From positions 8,408,880-8,472,879 of the forward strand of contig CATQJL010000112.1 of the NCBI GenBank assembly GCA_958299035.1: DNA of 64,000 nucleotides, in the 5' to 3' direction. This DNA is from Cylicocyclus nassatus (Eukaryota; Nematoda; Chromadorea; Rhabditida; Strongylidae). The notes under the pieces were generated by a model, which saw nothing but the letters and a program-made list of their open reading frames with translations, made no database searches and was not told the origin of the DNA. Below, one piece after another: positions 10,073 through 22,806 of the stretch; positions within the stretch are counted from its first letter, which is position 1, and each line of letters begins with the position of its first letter. The position numbers and the translations under genes were made by a program.

Positions 10073-13000
10073 GAATTACTAACTCATGCCAACGTTCTTA
10101 AAAGATTTAAAAATTCGTTGATAAACAAAAATCGAGCTGAAGACGGAGCAGGATGACGCAGAACGGCCAAAAGTGAATGCCATTCTATTTTTAGCGCTCT
10201 TTTCAAAAGCTCTGTCCATCTTTTGCACTTGTAGATAGACTCATTGTTGTTTGACTTAGAAACTCTTCCTTTTGCTTTGCTCCTTTCATTAGTACATAAT
10301 GCTTGCCAAATGTATTTCGCTAGAAACGTCATCGGGTACGAGAATTTTTTTTAATTTATAATATTGCCAGGTGTTTATGTAAGATCTGAGAGGAAATAGG
10401 TAAGTCCAGCATAAACCTGATTTGAAAATGAGAGCTGGAAAAAAGACAGGTCTATAAACGTTTGCCGTAAATCTCTTTTATGGGAAATTTCCGGAAAAGT
10501 CCTCCGACTCATTTTCCAATCGATGAACGGTCTTTGGTGACTTGTTTATATTTCCAGCCAGTATTTTATTCATGAATATTCTTGCTTCTATCCCCAAATA
10601 ACTCGAAAACCATAATCGCGTGGCCAAAGTTTGACTTATTCGAGATTCAAGTGCTATTCAAGCTTTGACTCATTTGGGAGCGCTTCAAAAAGAAATATTC
10701 ACTTAAAAAATTGAAAATTGTATGTTTTCGAAATCTGGTAGAAATTTTCTACACAGATATAAATAAGAATCAAATTAATTGAAGCACAAAAAAAACAAAA
10801 AAATGCTAAAGCTAATAGATATAGAACATCGATCTAGAGTTTCATGTTATGATTATGTAAACTAAGCTATCCTCCAACAAATCGATCGCATAAAAAATCC
10901 TAAAGCTCATAAAAAACTACACTTCGTTAGCTTGGACAATGTTGATGTACATATGTTGCTGCTTCAAATTGTTTTTCCAGACAAAACCGCAAAAAATACC
11001 GCATACACATTGGTAGTCTCTTGATCTCACAATGTTTTTGACTTCGTTAGAAAATATTCTCCATATATCAGCTGCAAAACTGTCCTACGTCAGGGGTTCC
11101 AGGCATCAGTTTACTTTTCAGCAAAATGAGAGGATTAGACTGGCAAAGAGGAAGCGGAAGAAGCCAGGGTGATGTGAGAAGGGGAGGGGGGGGGAGGTAA
11201 GGGAGGATGGAAAAAAGGGGGATGTGGAGGAATAAATACTCTGATGTGAACAGTTGCATCCATATGTAGCTCAAACAGTAGACTACATCTGTTTATTACT
11301 GTGTTCGTAGATAAAACTCTTAGATTCCGCAATCGCACAAAGCATGAAAGTACAGTAATTTACAAATAGGAACTGCATGGCGAATGAGGGTGGCAAATAA
11401 CTATACGATACTACCATAGATGCGATGGATACTACTATTTCATAGAAAATGTGCCTTGTTTTAGATCAAAACTTTTCCATAATAAGCCGAAATTCGAAAA
11501 ATCGTGGGTAAAAAGACTTTTTCAATCAAAAGATGTTCTATATTATGCAATTTCGTCCAGTTCAAATCACTGAATATAGCCAAAAATTACCTAAAGCACC
11601 TTTTATGCATATCAGAATAGCGAAAAACTGAGTAAAGACAAATGTAAAATCCTATTTCGAATCAAAAGGAAAAAATGCTCCACTCAAGCGCACAACACGT
11701 CCAAAAATAGAGGAAGCCAGCAGAAGAGGAAAAGACTTTTCTTTCTTCTATGGGGGCATTTGACGGATCTTTCCCAGCCGATAAATAGCTCCCCGACCCG
11801 TTTTTTCTACAAGTCGCTCATGCATTCAAGATTGACGATTGCTTAAGCCAGCTGTTCTATCTTTAACAAGATAATTTTGTTCTGAGTGTGTTCTTAGAGT
11901 TTATGAGCAAGAGGATGGGAAGATTACTGCTTAGTAACTAGTAATTTAGCAGCCTGTCATTTGCATGATTGTTGTCGTTTGTGATATAATTGCTAGTCTC
12001 TTGACGATGGAAAATTTTTTGATCTGCTTCTGGGAGCAATGAACAAAAAAGAACAGCAAAAGAGGGGATTTCAATTATGCTTTTGAGACACCTTTGTAAC
12101 TCAACTACTTTCTTCGAAAATAAGAAGAAATTTTTTTTGAATTGCAACTCTAGCTGCAAACTAAAATGAACACCGAGCAAAAAACTTTGTTTTTATACAG
12201 TTTTTCTTGTTTTGATGGAAATTGTTGCTTATAGTATTTGTGATTATTTATTTATCACCCTGTCATGAAAAAAGTAAAACATTTTTTTACAGCTCAAAGT
12301 CATTTAATTTTGATCAAATTCTTGAATTAATACTTGTCAGATGCCTGAACTGCTATTTTTTTGGAGGCTTGCACTTTTGAGACAGTCTTTGCATAAATTA
12401 AATCAAAAGCTTTTTCTACCACAAGCCACTGCTTGGATTATCCGCGATTGCAGACTTTGCCGATACATCGCCTATAATTCATGCTGCAAAGCTAAGTTTC
12501 AACGAAAAAGTTTTGCAGAAGAAACTGCAGCTTTGCAGATGTGCGATTTGCCCACGTTCTCGTAAAATCTGCTTCTCATAAAACAATAAAAGTACGAAAA
12601 TTGTTGGTTAAGGTTTTCAAAGTTGTTAGTCTATGTTGATGATTTAAATGCAAGTTATTTGGAAAGTTAAATTGCTGTTGATGAGGATTTTTTCTTTCCC
12701 GTTCATCAGTCATGTCGTCGTGCTAATGATTTTAGTGTACAAAAGTTTAAGGGATAATTTCGAGATTTTTTCAAAATCATAATTTTCAATGAGGAAGCTC
12801 ATATTACACTCATTTATCAGGTGTCCTTTGCAAAGGTAGATAAAGCGAATAAGACTTTGCTGAGAACGCATTGATACATCGAAAATCTAAAGAAAACTCT
12901 TTGTGCAAGAGAAAGTTCAAAGAATGAAAAGTCGAGTTCTAAGATACTAGCATTACAAAGCCTTCTATAAAGCGTATCCTCAGATTTTTAAGCATATATA

Positions 13001-13499
13001 TGACGCTCAAATTGGAAAAGTAGTAGCACGAACTAGAAAAATACCCAGGAAAATCTCGGAAATAATGGGAGTATTAGGTAAGCTCAATGCATTGCTAGCA
13101 TAGATGCAGCACACTCTTAGATATGATAAGCGTTAGATTATAAAGCGAACTTTTTCAATTACAAAGCCACTTTTAGGTCAACCTATGCCAACTATCGTTC
13201 CTCTAAAGAATAGTTTTGTGAAGTAAAAGCATGGGAGACCTTTACGGTGTTTTTCTGGAAGAAAAAATGTATAAAGAAACAGGGGCAGAAGATTATTTTG
13301 TAGAAACGCAGACCTTAAAAAAAACACACACACAGTTCTCTCAGATTTATGGAGAACCCATCAGAGCGATTGAAAGCATAAAAAATCACTAATGAACTGA
13401 AAATTTCATATTTATAATCAGCGACTTCGATTAACCCATTCAAGAGCTTTTGGATTGTCTGACTTTCTTTTTGAGGAAAAAATACCGCTTTCAATGGTT
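10073..13499. other. no gene seen
   Basis: Unique AT-rich sequence. A purine-rich G tract near 11180-11215 is the only compositional feature noted. Confidence 0.5.
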
Positions 13500-13682
13500 T
13501 TAAAACCTTCTTGAAGTTCCTACCGTAATCCTACAGTAATAAGGAGCAAATGATAATTCGCTCCATGCTGTAAATCTAAGCTGAACCTCGCTATATAGAA
13601 ACTCAAGCTCGGTAAAAGACATGAAAATAGGAGAGTAATTAACGATTGAACAGTGTGCACATTTTTGGGACACCCTATATAA
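13500..13682. mobile_element. single end of the same long-TIR MITE family
   Basis: CTTGAAGTTCCTACCGTAAT..., TGTAAATCTAAGCTGAA and the terminal TTTTTGGGACACCCTA match the right end of 8128-8788. No opposite end was found upstream, so this is a truncated or solo copy. Confidence 0.6.
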
Positions 13683-14626
13683 CTAACGTTCACAAATCAT
13701 GTAGATGAGTCATTTTTACAATTTTTACCTCTTAGATTTCACCCAACAGAAAATTATTTAGGACCAAATGTAAGATTTTCAGTTCTATTTTGGTTAACTA
13801 TGTATTTAAGTTTTTATGCTGCATTTTGGTCAATACATAATCCTTTGCAGATAAATCATCAACGGAGTGAATATTAAGAGGAAGTGAAGAAAAAGCAAGT
13901 AAAGAAGTGAAGCTAAGCCAGAAGCCTAAGCTAAGCGGATACATGGGAAACTTGCAGAAGAAAATAGAGCGTTCTGCACGGATGCTAATTTATGAATCTC
14001 TTGCTAGGAGACTGCATGTGACATTAAGCCTTAGCAAAGACAATGGTGGCTTCGAGCAGAAATAATTGTAATCAGAAATTGTACTCTGTATATAACAAGC
14101 TCTCAGACTAATGAGGTTGGCTAAGACTACAAGTCTAAGTACATTTTTCTAAATAGGAAAATTTAATCAATTTAACACAACGATGAAAGTACAATTGCGT
14201 AACGTTGAGCTATGAAAAGGTAATCTTTCAGAGTTGCTCCGCCGTCTCCAGAAGGGATGCGGTGATTCAGTAGAAATCAAATTAGTGTGAAAGCATTGGC
14301 GAGATACATCTCCAATGAAGAGAGATGTGTTGTTGTGCTGTGCTTGGATGGATAATAAGCAACATACGAGGGTCTCTGAGCTGAACAGCGAGGATTTCGA
14401 GGCATCCCCTGATTGAGCTCTGCTTCGAAAATTCGAAAAATTTGATTTGAGACCAAATTTTCCAGCAAAAATGCTTTGCAGAGAGAAGAAAGGATATATG
14501 ATATTCCAGACAGTTTTTGAAAGCAGTCATTTCGCAAAGGAAAAAAGTAAAAAAAGAAATAAAATAGGCTCGAAAAACAAGAACGAATGCATGTATACAG
14601 CGAACGAGCGAAGCTACAGTAATCTA

Positions 14627-15680
14627 TTAGGTTGACCCAAAAGTGTTTTTTTTAATTTCGAAAAATCCTTGAATTCTCCCTTGGTGAAAGTACTGACTTA
14701 CAGAAATTACCTTCAAATAGAAAAATTCACCTACTTTTCAATCAAGTCTTCGCTGTCCCTTGACGACAGAAATTCCAGAGATAAAAATTGGAATATTAGA
14801 ACCATTCAAACTCGTAATTTTCGAAAATAAATCGTCAAAAATCTGAAACGCTGCCGAAAAACCTAAAAGCATATTTTTAAAGTTTATGTGAGTTGCTCCT
14901 TCTAACAATGCCAAGATTAGGCTGATCGAGTTTTTCTATGAAAGGATTTTTGTGAAGAATGCTGAAAATTGCAAAAAACGTCATTTTTGCCTTTTCCACT
15001 CTAATTTTTACAGGGCAGAAATGTAGATATGTAGAAATGCATTGAATTAAGTTTGGAAACAGGACCAAATGCACTTTAGTAAATTTGGCCACTAAAGCTA
15101 TAGTAATCTTATATCAATGATTTGAAAACAATTTTTTCACAAAAGAAAAGTTTTTTGGGATTTCGTTTTTTGTTTTTGGCAAGAATTTTGTTTACGGTTT
15201 TTCAGCATGTTGCAGTTGAATAAATCTGATGACTCATCAATCGCAGCGAATCTAGCGAGCAAAGCTACAGTAATCTATTACAGTAATAAATTGACTAAAG
15301 TCAATTTTTTCTCACAGAATGGAAATGGATATAAGCTTTCGCATTGTTCTTCATATTTGCACAAATTATGTTTGCAATTTTCATAAGTAGTAAAAAAGCA
15401 TTCAACCAGGATTGAAGACAGGATTAATTGTAGTACAGCGAATTTGACGAATAGAGATATAGAATTTACAATAAATTCGACTGGGGACCATTTTTAGTAC
15501 AAAAATGTAGTTCTGCAGAGAAAAGAGAAGATTTATGGGCTCCATATTTATGAGCAGATTATCAAGGCAATTTTGATAAAATTTCATGCAAAGTCAAAAA
15601 CTAGAGAAATGAGTTTGAATGGGATTAAATGCGCTACAGCGAATTCAGCGAGCAAATCTACAGTAATCTCCGCTAGAAAA
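14627..15680. repeat. degenerate tandem repeat (about 170-200 bp units) next to a mariner-like end
   Basis: A motif like TACAGCGAATTCAGCGAGC followed by AAGCTACAGTAATCT recurs near 14598, 15080, 15243, 15433 and 15634, each preceded by a GGATTAAATGC-like lead and followed by a CAATTTTTTC-like tail. At 14627 is TTAGGTTGACCCAAAAGTG, a mariner-type terminus preceded by TA. Sequence around 14925-15030 also resembles 40107-40215 and the centre of the palindromic element at 51925. No matching right terminus was found. Confidence 0.45.
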
Positions 15681-18600
15681 GAAACCTTACGCGTCACTAT
15701 ACACTAAAATCAAAAGAATTAAGATTGTGCTACTACGTTGAGATTTAAGTAGGGAAAATCTACTGCTCAAAGAGAGTACAGTGCTAAATTTAGCTAATCT
15801 TTTGCTAATCAAGCTAATTGAACGTTTTGTACTCTAGCTTAGCACACAAGGTCACAAGGAGTCATTATTCGTTTGTCTGCCTAGAAAATCCCTTGGGAGC
15901 CATGCTACGTCAAAGTGCATATCCACTCAATCTTTCTAATCACCGTCGAATTTGAATACCATAAAGGACACCTTGATATATTAGTTTAACTTCAAGGTAT
16001 TGATTCTGCACAATTTACACAATATCAAAGCAGTATTGCCCTGAAGTCTTAGCGGCTTAAAAGTGTATAATTACCACAAATATATAGACAATACTTCAGT
16101 GAGAGATATGAAATAGAAATCCAGAAAAAAATTCTGTTGTCAGTCCAAAGCTTTACGCATTTGATATGAGTTTTTTTCTAGATAATCCAACTATTGTTTG
16201 TTTTATTCTTGACTTGCTTGAAAGAAGACAGCAAGAAATCACTAAGGAACTTCGAAAAGCTTTTCTCTCCTGGTAAGAGTCTTTAACTTTCATAATTTTC
16301 ACTCAAACAGGACAGCAAAGGATGTCACCAGAAATTTTCTCACACGGCTAAGTCTAAATTTCCCTCGGTATACCTCAGAATTTCACTTAGGAGGCTCTTC
16401 AGAATTTCCAATCAAATCTCGAAATCCTGGTTCCTTTTATGGGGAAATGATTGATAGGGAAGCTCAACAAAGCCTATGGCACTGCCCGAGCAGCAACTTC
16501 TATGATTCATTAACTGCTGAAAAATTTGATTCCGAATTGTAGCCCAGACAGTATCTCTACTGCGCTCATCAACGCTGATTGGTCCGCTCGGAAAGGGCAC
16601 ATTTTGGCCGAGAACATCTGAGTTTTTGGACCATGACTGAATTATCTAAGCTGGGGGTTAGCAGTGGCTCAGTTTCTCAATGATTTGTGAAGCCTCTTAT
16701 AGTTCCTGAAATTTTTTCAAATCAAATAGCATCTACCCTTACGAGAAAGAGAAGTCCGAAACTAGACCTACTGAATTTCAAAATAGCTCAGACCTTGTTC
16801 CTTCCTCGTATAGCCAGAGAGAGAAGTGGGAGGGGGGAGGGGGAATGACTGTGGAAACGGAGGAATAAGTGGTCTGTCTCAAAAATTTTCTAAAGAGGTA
16901 CGCGGTACGGTAACTACAGTAGTCTTTAAGAAAATTTGGATGTGTCAGACTTAAGAACATTCCAAACCAAAATTCTGGACAATTCTGACATGAGGAGGCG
17001 TGGGGGAGAACCCATCTTCCATTTCTCCAAAGCCATAAAAATGTCCAAGCTTTACATCCATATCCAAAATGATTTATGCCTAAGCAAAACGTTTTTTCTC
17101 ACTCGATATATTGCCTTTCTTTTGCAAATCCCTTGACAGAGCACAAAGCAAATATCAATATTTCATGCGTTTCTCTCACAATTTCAAGAACAAAAACCTG
17201 TAATTTGTCGAGCGTTGAATATATGGTTCAGGCGATCTGAAACGCCGTTCTGTTCAACCCATTTCATTTCTTTCCCCTCTGCAGACCGCCTAGACAAAAT
17301 GACGGTGGTCTCGTAAAGTTTCTTTTGGTCTTATATCCTCTTATACCTCGTGAGATGTGATGTCGTTTCGTGACATTATGAGCGGGGAATAAAAGATGTT
17401 GAGAGGTTGGACGCGCAAGATGAGCATGCTGTTAGACAGATTGAAAATGACGTATATTAGACGGGGTCCCGCCGCATGGGGGGTGCCGACTATACATCTA
17501 TCACGGTTCGGCGAGTCCGACACATCATCCGATGCATTAAAGTCTCCGAACGTTGAACGTTAGTATACACACAAGTGATCGAAGTTCGTTCCAGTCAGGA
17601 CAATAAAATTTACAACAAGAACTGGTTCCGCTTATGGCTGAAGTTCAAAGAAAAATCGCTTAATATTACTCCGCAAATACTGTATATTCAAATCTTAAAC
17701 CGAAAATTTTTCTGCTAATTTCTTGAAATGGAAAGCATAGAATAATTCATGCTTCTTATTTTGAGCTCATAGATACGCTGGCGATACTGTAGGGACACGG
17801 TATAAATCTTCAACCGAATACAGTAGATAGATACCCTCAAATCCCGTAAATAAACCACGCATTGCACTGTAGTTGAATTTCATGCTTTTAGTCCCTTGGA
17901 CCCATATTTATGGCCCTTGTCTCTCAAGATGCCCCGAGAGTACTGTAGCATTACGGTACACCCACTAGTAGGAAAGGAAGAACAAGAATCGCAATGTAAG
18001 TAAAGCGGAAGTGGTTATCAATTGTCTAGTGCTAGGAAAACTTAATTTGTGGTCAACTAAGGAAATTTCTATAGTATATGATAAATCATACAAAACAAAA
18101 GAAATAATTTTTTAGATCTGAGAATGATTCTCTACATTGGACAAGTAAGTTTTGATTTTGAACAGGAATACAAGGTAAGTGAAGAACTGGGAATTACATA
18201 TTTATAAATTGTCTGAAATAATGATTCCTGCTTTTTGAGTAGGAAAGTATCTTGATCGAAATTGGGAAGGAAAGCTCAAATGTGAGAGAGTCCGAAGAAT
18301 ATTATTGAAAATTAGCTCTTAATAAAATTTTTTAAAGACATTCTAGAGGAGATACGAAAAACTCATTCGGACTATGGGTTACTTATAGCCTTACAAATTT
18401 CTAGAACATTCACATGTTTATCTCTTCTCCTCCTCATTACATTGGTAATAACAGCACAAAATATTTAAACATAAGCGCTAGATGTAGATGTTCTTTTAGT
18501 CTTTTCTGTCCTACAGGAGTAATTTTTCCCCGGGTCTAATGTCCCCTTGGCATGTGTCATGCTCAACCTAATCAATTGCTAAACTTCCCAAACATCTGGC

Positions 18601-21600
18601 AAATAAAGTTTGGATAGAACCACATAACAGCTGTATGTAAATGAGGGTAATGTTAATTATTGAATCTCAGTGTTGCTTCGAGTTCAAATTCGAGGATCCC
18701 AAAACAAATTCAACCTTTGAAAACTGAATTTTTGAATTGAGTGCAACTTTTGAAACGGGTTTATTTCTTAAATCACTTTTCAGCTATGCCAAAATTAGAA
18801 CAAGACACATCGTTTTAGAAAAAGCTTTTAGAAAACAGAGGGACCAAGTAGGCAGCAATCGGCAAATGGTCTATGCTATAAATGCTAAGAACAAATGTCA
18901 ATGCAACTGAAGAAAAGGAAAATTTGCAGGTTGGGTCAAGATTGTAACTAAGAATGATGATACTCCTAGAAATCTGAACGCATTTATGTAAGCCAGTGAG
19001 CCATCAAAAGGTTTAGTGGTGCTCGGAACGACAGACAAATTACTGGCTTGGAAAATTTTCAATGCGGCGGCCTTGCGGTCTTGAGCATGCTAATTTCTCT
19101 TTCTGCGTGTAAGCATTTATTATTCCAGAAATGACTAAGGTCCTATTTGCAGAATTTTGCAGAAAGGAAAGCTTGGCAATGACTTCTTCTTTTCCTTATT
19201 TCCTTCGATATTTCAACATTTTTTTCCAAGAAATATTTCCGGAACGTTTCGCTACCAAGTGGGACGTGACCTGAAGAAATACATATACAAGACTGCAATG
19301 AAAATCCAAATATGCTTTTCTCAATTTTGCTATTGAATTGTCCTTAACTTCACTTTTTATGTTTCTGATAAACAAGATATCCGGCGAGAATTTGGCAGCC
19401 TAATTTGATCTATTGGCTCTTTGCCAAATGGTAAGCTACGTACTTATACGGAAAGATTTATCTCTAATATCAAACACAAAAAATCTTGAATGTTTGGCAT
19501 TTTTGACCAGAATAAGCGAAAAGAAAGAAAAGAATCAAAGAAAACGATTTTCAAAAGACCTATACCTCCAACTCTTCAAAAATCTAACTCATGTAGATTA
19601 ACTGATTTTTATTCGCAATCTAGATGTGATGCAGTTTCCCCTGAATTCGCCTAAACCAGCTATCCATACGAAACACATGATTTTGGCCAATTTTCGACAA
19701 TCCCTTGCTTGAAACATCACAAATGACAAAAACTCACGACACGAAAGTTTACAAAGTGCATTTGCCAAACAGACGCAACTCCGTAATTGGTGAACAAATG
19801 GGCCATTGAAAAGAACAAGGAACTCTCCTAAGTCAATTTTACAAATGCACTGAAGATGTCTTTGTCCAAAAATCAGGGTCGAAAACGTGGTCCAAACTTA
19901 AGAATGCTTATAGTGACTGCTTGTTTTATAAGACCTAATTTTCACTGAACCTCGTTTGGCTAAGTAAACTAAGTTTATAATTCATATGACAGACGCTTCC
20001 TCATTAATTATCAAAATGAAACTCCTATACGTAGATAATAATGGATGTGTCTGATGAAGATTAACGATGGAAAAATATGAATAAGCGCAAGTTATGAGTC
20101 TGCGGGCAGCAATGAACTAACAAGTTTGATGATTACAGGGGCAAAGTTCAGTAGGAATTACTGCATTCAGAGATTTCAGAGAAAGATTTTTTACGAAACG
20201 AGTCTGGAACTCTGGTACATGTTAGAGCCTCAATAATTCTACAAACGGCCTCAAACATGCCAAACCATAAATCACGTAGGAATTGAAATTTCGAAAGCAT
20301 TGCTAGGTTAAGAAAATATTTCACATCAATTTTCTGGAGATGGGCCTTATAGAGTTCGGGAATAGGTATGCAAAATATGCAAATGAGGACTCCAGATTCC
20401 AATTTTTTGCTGATTTCTGAGCAGATTTAATTCCTGGACAGCAAAAATTAGAAACTGAGAAATAACAAGAAATAACAATTGGAAGAAACTACTTCTTTCA
20501 ATTTTCAAAGTAAAAAGAAAATTGAAAGAAGTAGAACGATCCAAATTCAATTTAAGGAATCTCTTCTCATTTGCTCTAGGTCCCTACTCTCCTTTCTGGA
20601 GGGTACCGAAAGGAAAAGGCCTAAAAATCAAAAATGTCTTGCAGTAAGTAAGAAAACTTGTCTATTAATAAGGAAAAGGACGAAAGGAAAAAGAAATGTA
20701 TTTTTTACTTCTATTATGTAATTTTTCGGCTAAGTATGAATAAAAAAGTTTCGTAACAGCAGAAAAGAGAGTTCCTTTCAGATAAAAGTCGATAGACACA
20801 TGAGAAAAATCATTCTCCTCCTCTTGGTTATTTATCAGGGACACCCTACAAGGCCAAGTCTGAGATAAATGGCTTCCTTAGGGTTAGAGCAGAGCAGCTA
20901 AGTAGAAATTAGTGTGTACATCTGACTAAATGCTTCGTAAGAGCCTCGAACAGATGTCGCAGTCGGAGACTTATAAACAGAAACATTAGAGTCCTGGAGA
21001 CTGGAAAAACAGTTAATGATTAGAATAGAAGGTTTTTGTAAGAGAAACTCATAAGCAGAACACCTGACCCGACTGAAGAAGTGACCAGAAAAAAGTTATA
21101 GGGTCCTAGAGAAAAAGAATCATGGGTCCAGAGGATCGTTACATTTTTCTTAGTTTAGAAAAAGGGGCCCTTGGAGCAATTACAGTATCTAAGAGCTTTA
21201 CTACAAATGTTACATCTTCATATGATCCGAATGGCAGTGAACAAATCAAGGCGCTAATGACCGTTCTGATTTGCTAAATGCTAGATGTTTATTGAACTTC
21301 AAAGTGTGCTGTAGAATTAAAATTTTTGGGAAAGTATAAACTTTTTTCACTAATCACATAATCAAACCTCTCAGGTGATGCCAGCATTTTACAGACAAAA
21401 TTTAATTTATTCTGTACTCGCCGATGTAGTGCAAGAGCAGATAAGTGAAAACTTTGATTACACGACTAAATGAATACGTGAGTAGCTGAATGACCATCCA
21501 AACTAAGGACAGACATGAAATTGATGACTGTCCTGAATGAATAAATGAGCTAATGCGTCCACTCACTGCGATAACAGTGTTCCTGTAAACTAAGAGTAAG

Positions 21601-22029
21601 AAAAAATTCAAGATTTTGTAAAGCAATCGCAGGATAAGAGAGCCCAGAGCAAAAATTCGAATCAAACACAGTTTTTGACAGAAGCGGACCCGAGATTTTG
21701 GTGTATCCCAGACAGAAATCTAAAGCGATGATATTTGAGATCCCGGTTATAGAGTCTTGTACAATTTAAACACTATATATGCACTTCGCTACAAATGTAT
21801 ATCTGATCCCCAAAAGTGAACCACAAAAGTTTCTTTTATTGATTGAAGAATTTTTTTTACCAATTTGAGGCAAACAATGGCTGTTACCCGATAATTGTCA
21901 ATATCAGTCCTCATAAAAATAATCAAGGAAGAGGCTTGATGGCCAGAAAGTGGATCCAGATTTCAACCTCAAGAAAAATTGATCGAACCGATCATTATCT
22001 CAAGGCATTCGAGCTTTTTCTTGTCCAAA
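15681..22029. other. no gene seen; possible decayed repeat at about 17300-17600
   Basis: Mostly AT-rich. A moderately GC-rich patch at 17290-17630 (GACGGGGTCCCGCCGCATG, later AATAAAATTTACAACA) looks like repeat DNA, possibly an LTR fragment, but no ends could be fixed. TAGGGTGTCCC-type sequence at 20838-20848 may be a stray TIR end of the 8128 family. Confidence 0.45.
20489..20534. repeat. short perfect hairpin
   Basis: CTACTTCTTTCAATTTT (20489-20505) is the exact complement of 20518-20534, separated by 12 nt. It has miRNA-precursor size, but nothing else supports a gene. Confidence 0.5.
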
Positions 22030-22034
22030 CTGAC

Positions 22035-22801
22035 TGTCGCGGCTCCACGATGCGAGCGCTCCTAGAAGTAGGAGGCCGAGAGCACTGGTTGCTGCCGCGC
22101 TATCCGGCGACGATTACGGTACTTTCCCACGCTTGCCGCAATCGCCGCTGGACCTCTCCTCGCCTTGGCGCGTTGCCAGCCAAAAGGCTATATGTAGCGG
22201 CGGCGCCTCATTGCAGCGTCTGTTCACTTTCTTTCGAATAATCTTTTCGTATGTTTTCCATTGTGCTCGTGCATGGCAGTTAGCTCCCGCTTTTGATGTC
22301 TCCTTTGCTTAGCGGTCGAGCGGATCGGAGTTCATACCAGTTCGGAATTCAAGGCAGATTTGGACGAGCCACTTTTGGAGTGAGAATTAGGATATTAAAG
22401 TCTTGTGAACCTTGGGAGTGGAGAGGGTGTCGCGCCTGCTATCCGGCGACGCGTGGCGGATCTGTTTAGGTGAAGCCTCGGGAGCATTCTTATCGTCAGA
22501 GTTTTACCTAGACGCGCTTCATCGGTAGCACGGGATGGGGCAGCTCGTCCCGTGTTGAGCTTATCATCGTTCAGTAGTTTAGTCTTGATTCTAGTAGTTT
22601 TCTTCGTAGTTTAGTTGTAAGTTTTTTGGTAGCTTTTTATTATCCTTTGATGTCATAAGGATAAAACCTTAGTGTTCAATGTATGTCAGACGCGCGTAGG
22701 GCGAGTTCGTAGGATAGGTTGCGTCGTATGTATCAAGCGGGCGAGAGTGCGGGTAACTCGGGTAAAATCTCTAGGTGCTTAGGGCCTATTGAGCCGCCAC
22801 A
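22035..22801 (+). mobile_element. solo LTR, copy A (767 bp)
   Basis: It begins TGTCGCGGCTCCACGATGC, ends GAGCCGCCACA, and is flanked by the exact 5-bp duplication CTGAC (22030-22034 and 22802-22806), as for an LTR retrotransposon. It shares landmarks with 28210 and 31600: the GCCAGCCA/GCCAAGCCA region, TTAGCTCCCGC, a terminal stem-loop (22528-22555) and T-rich sequence after it. No gag, pol or primer-binding site adjoins. GC content is clearly higher than the surroundings. Confidence 0.8.
22528..22555 (+). promoter_or_regulatory. conserved LTR stem-loop, copy A
   Basis: GCACGGGA pairs with TCCCGTGT (one G-U allowed in RNA) across a 12-nt loop. The same structure is at 28648-28674 (GCACAGGA/TCCTGTGT) and 32467-32494 (GCACGGGA/TCCCGTGT). 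The G:C to A:T swap in copy B keeps pairing. It probably acts in the RNA, near the polyadenylation or R/U5 part of the LTR. Confidence 0.65.
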
Positions 22802-22806
22802 CTGAC

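Noticed and set aside
21843..22241. 132-codon plus-strand frame
   Set aside because: Its second half runs into solo LTR copy A (22035-22801); the frame is a by-product of the GC-rich LTR.
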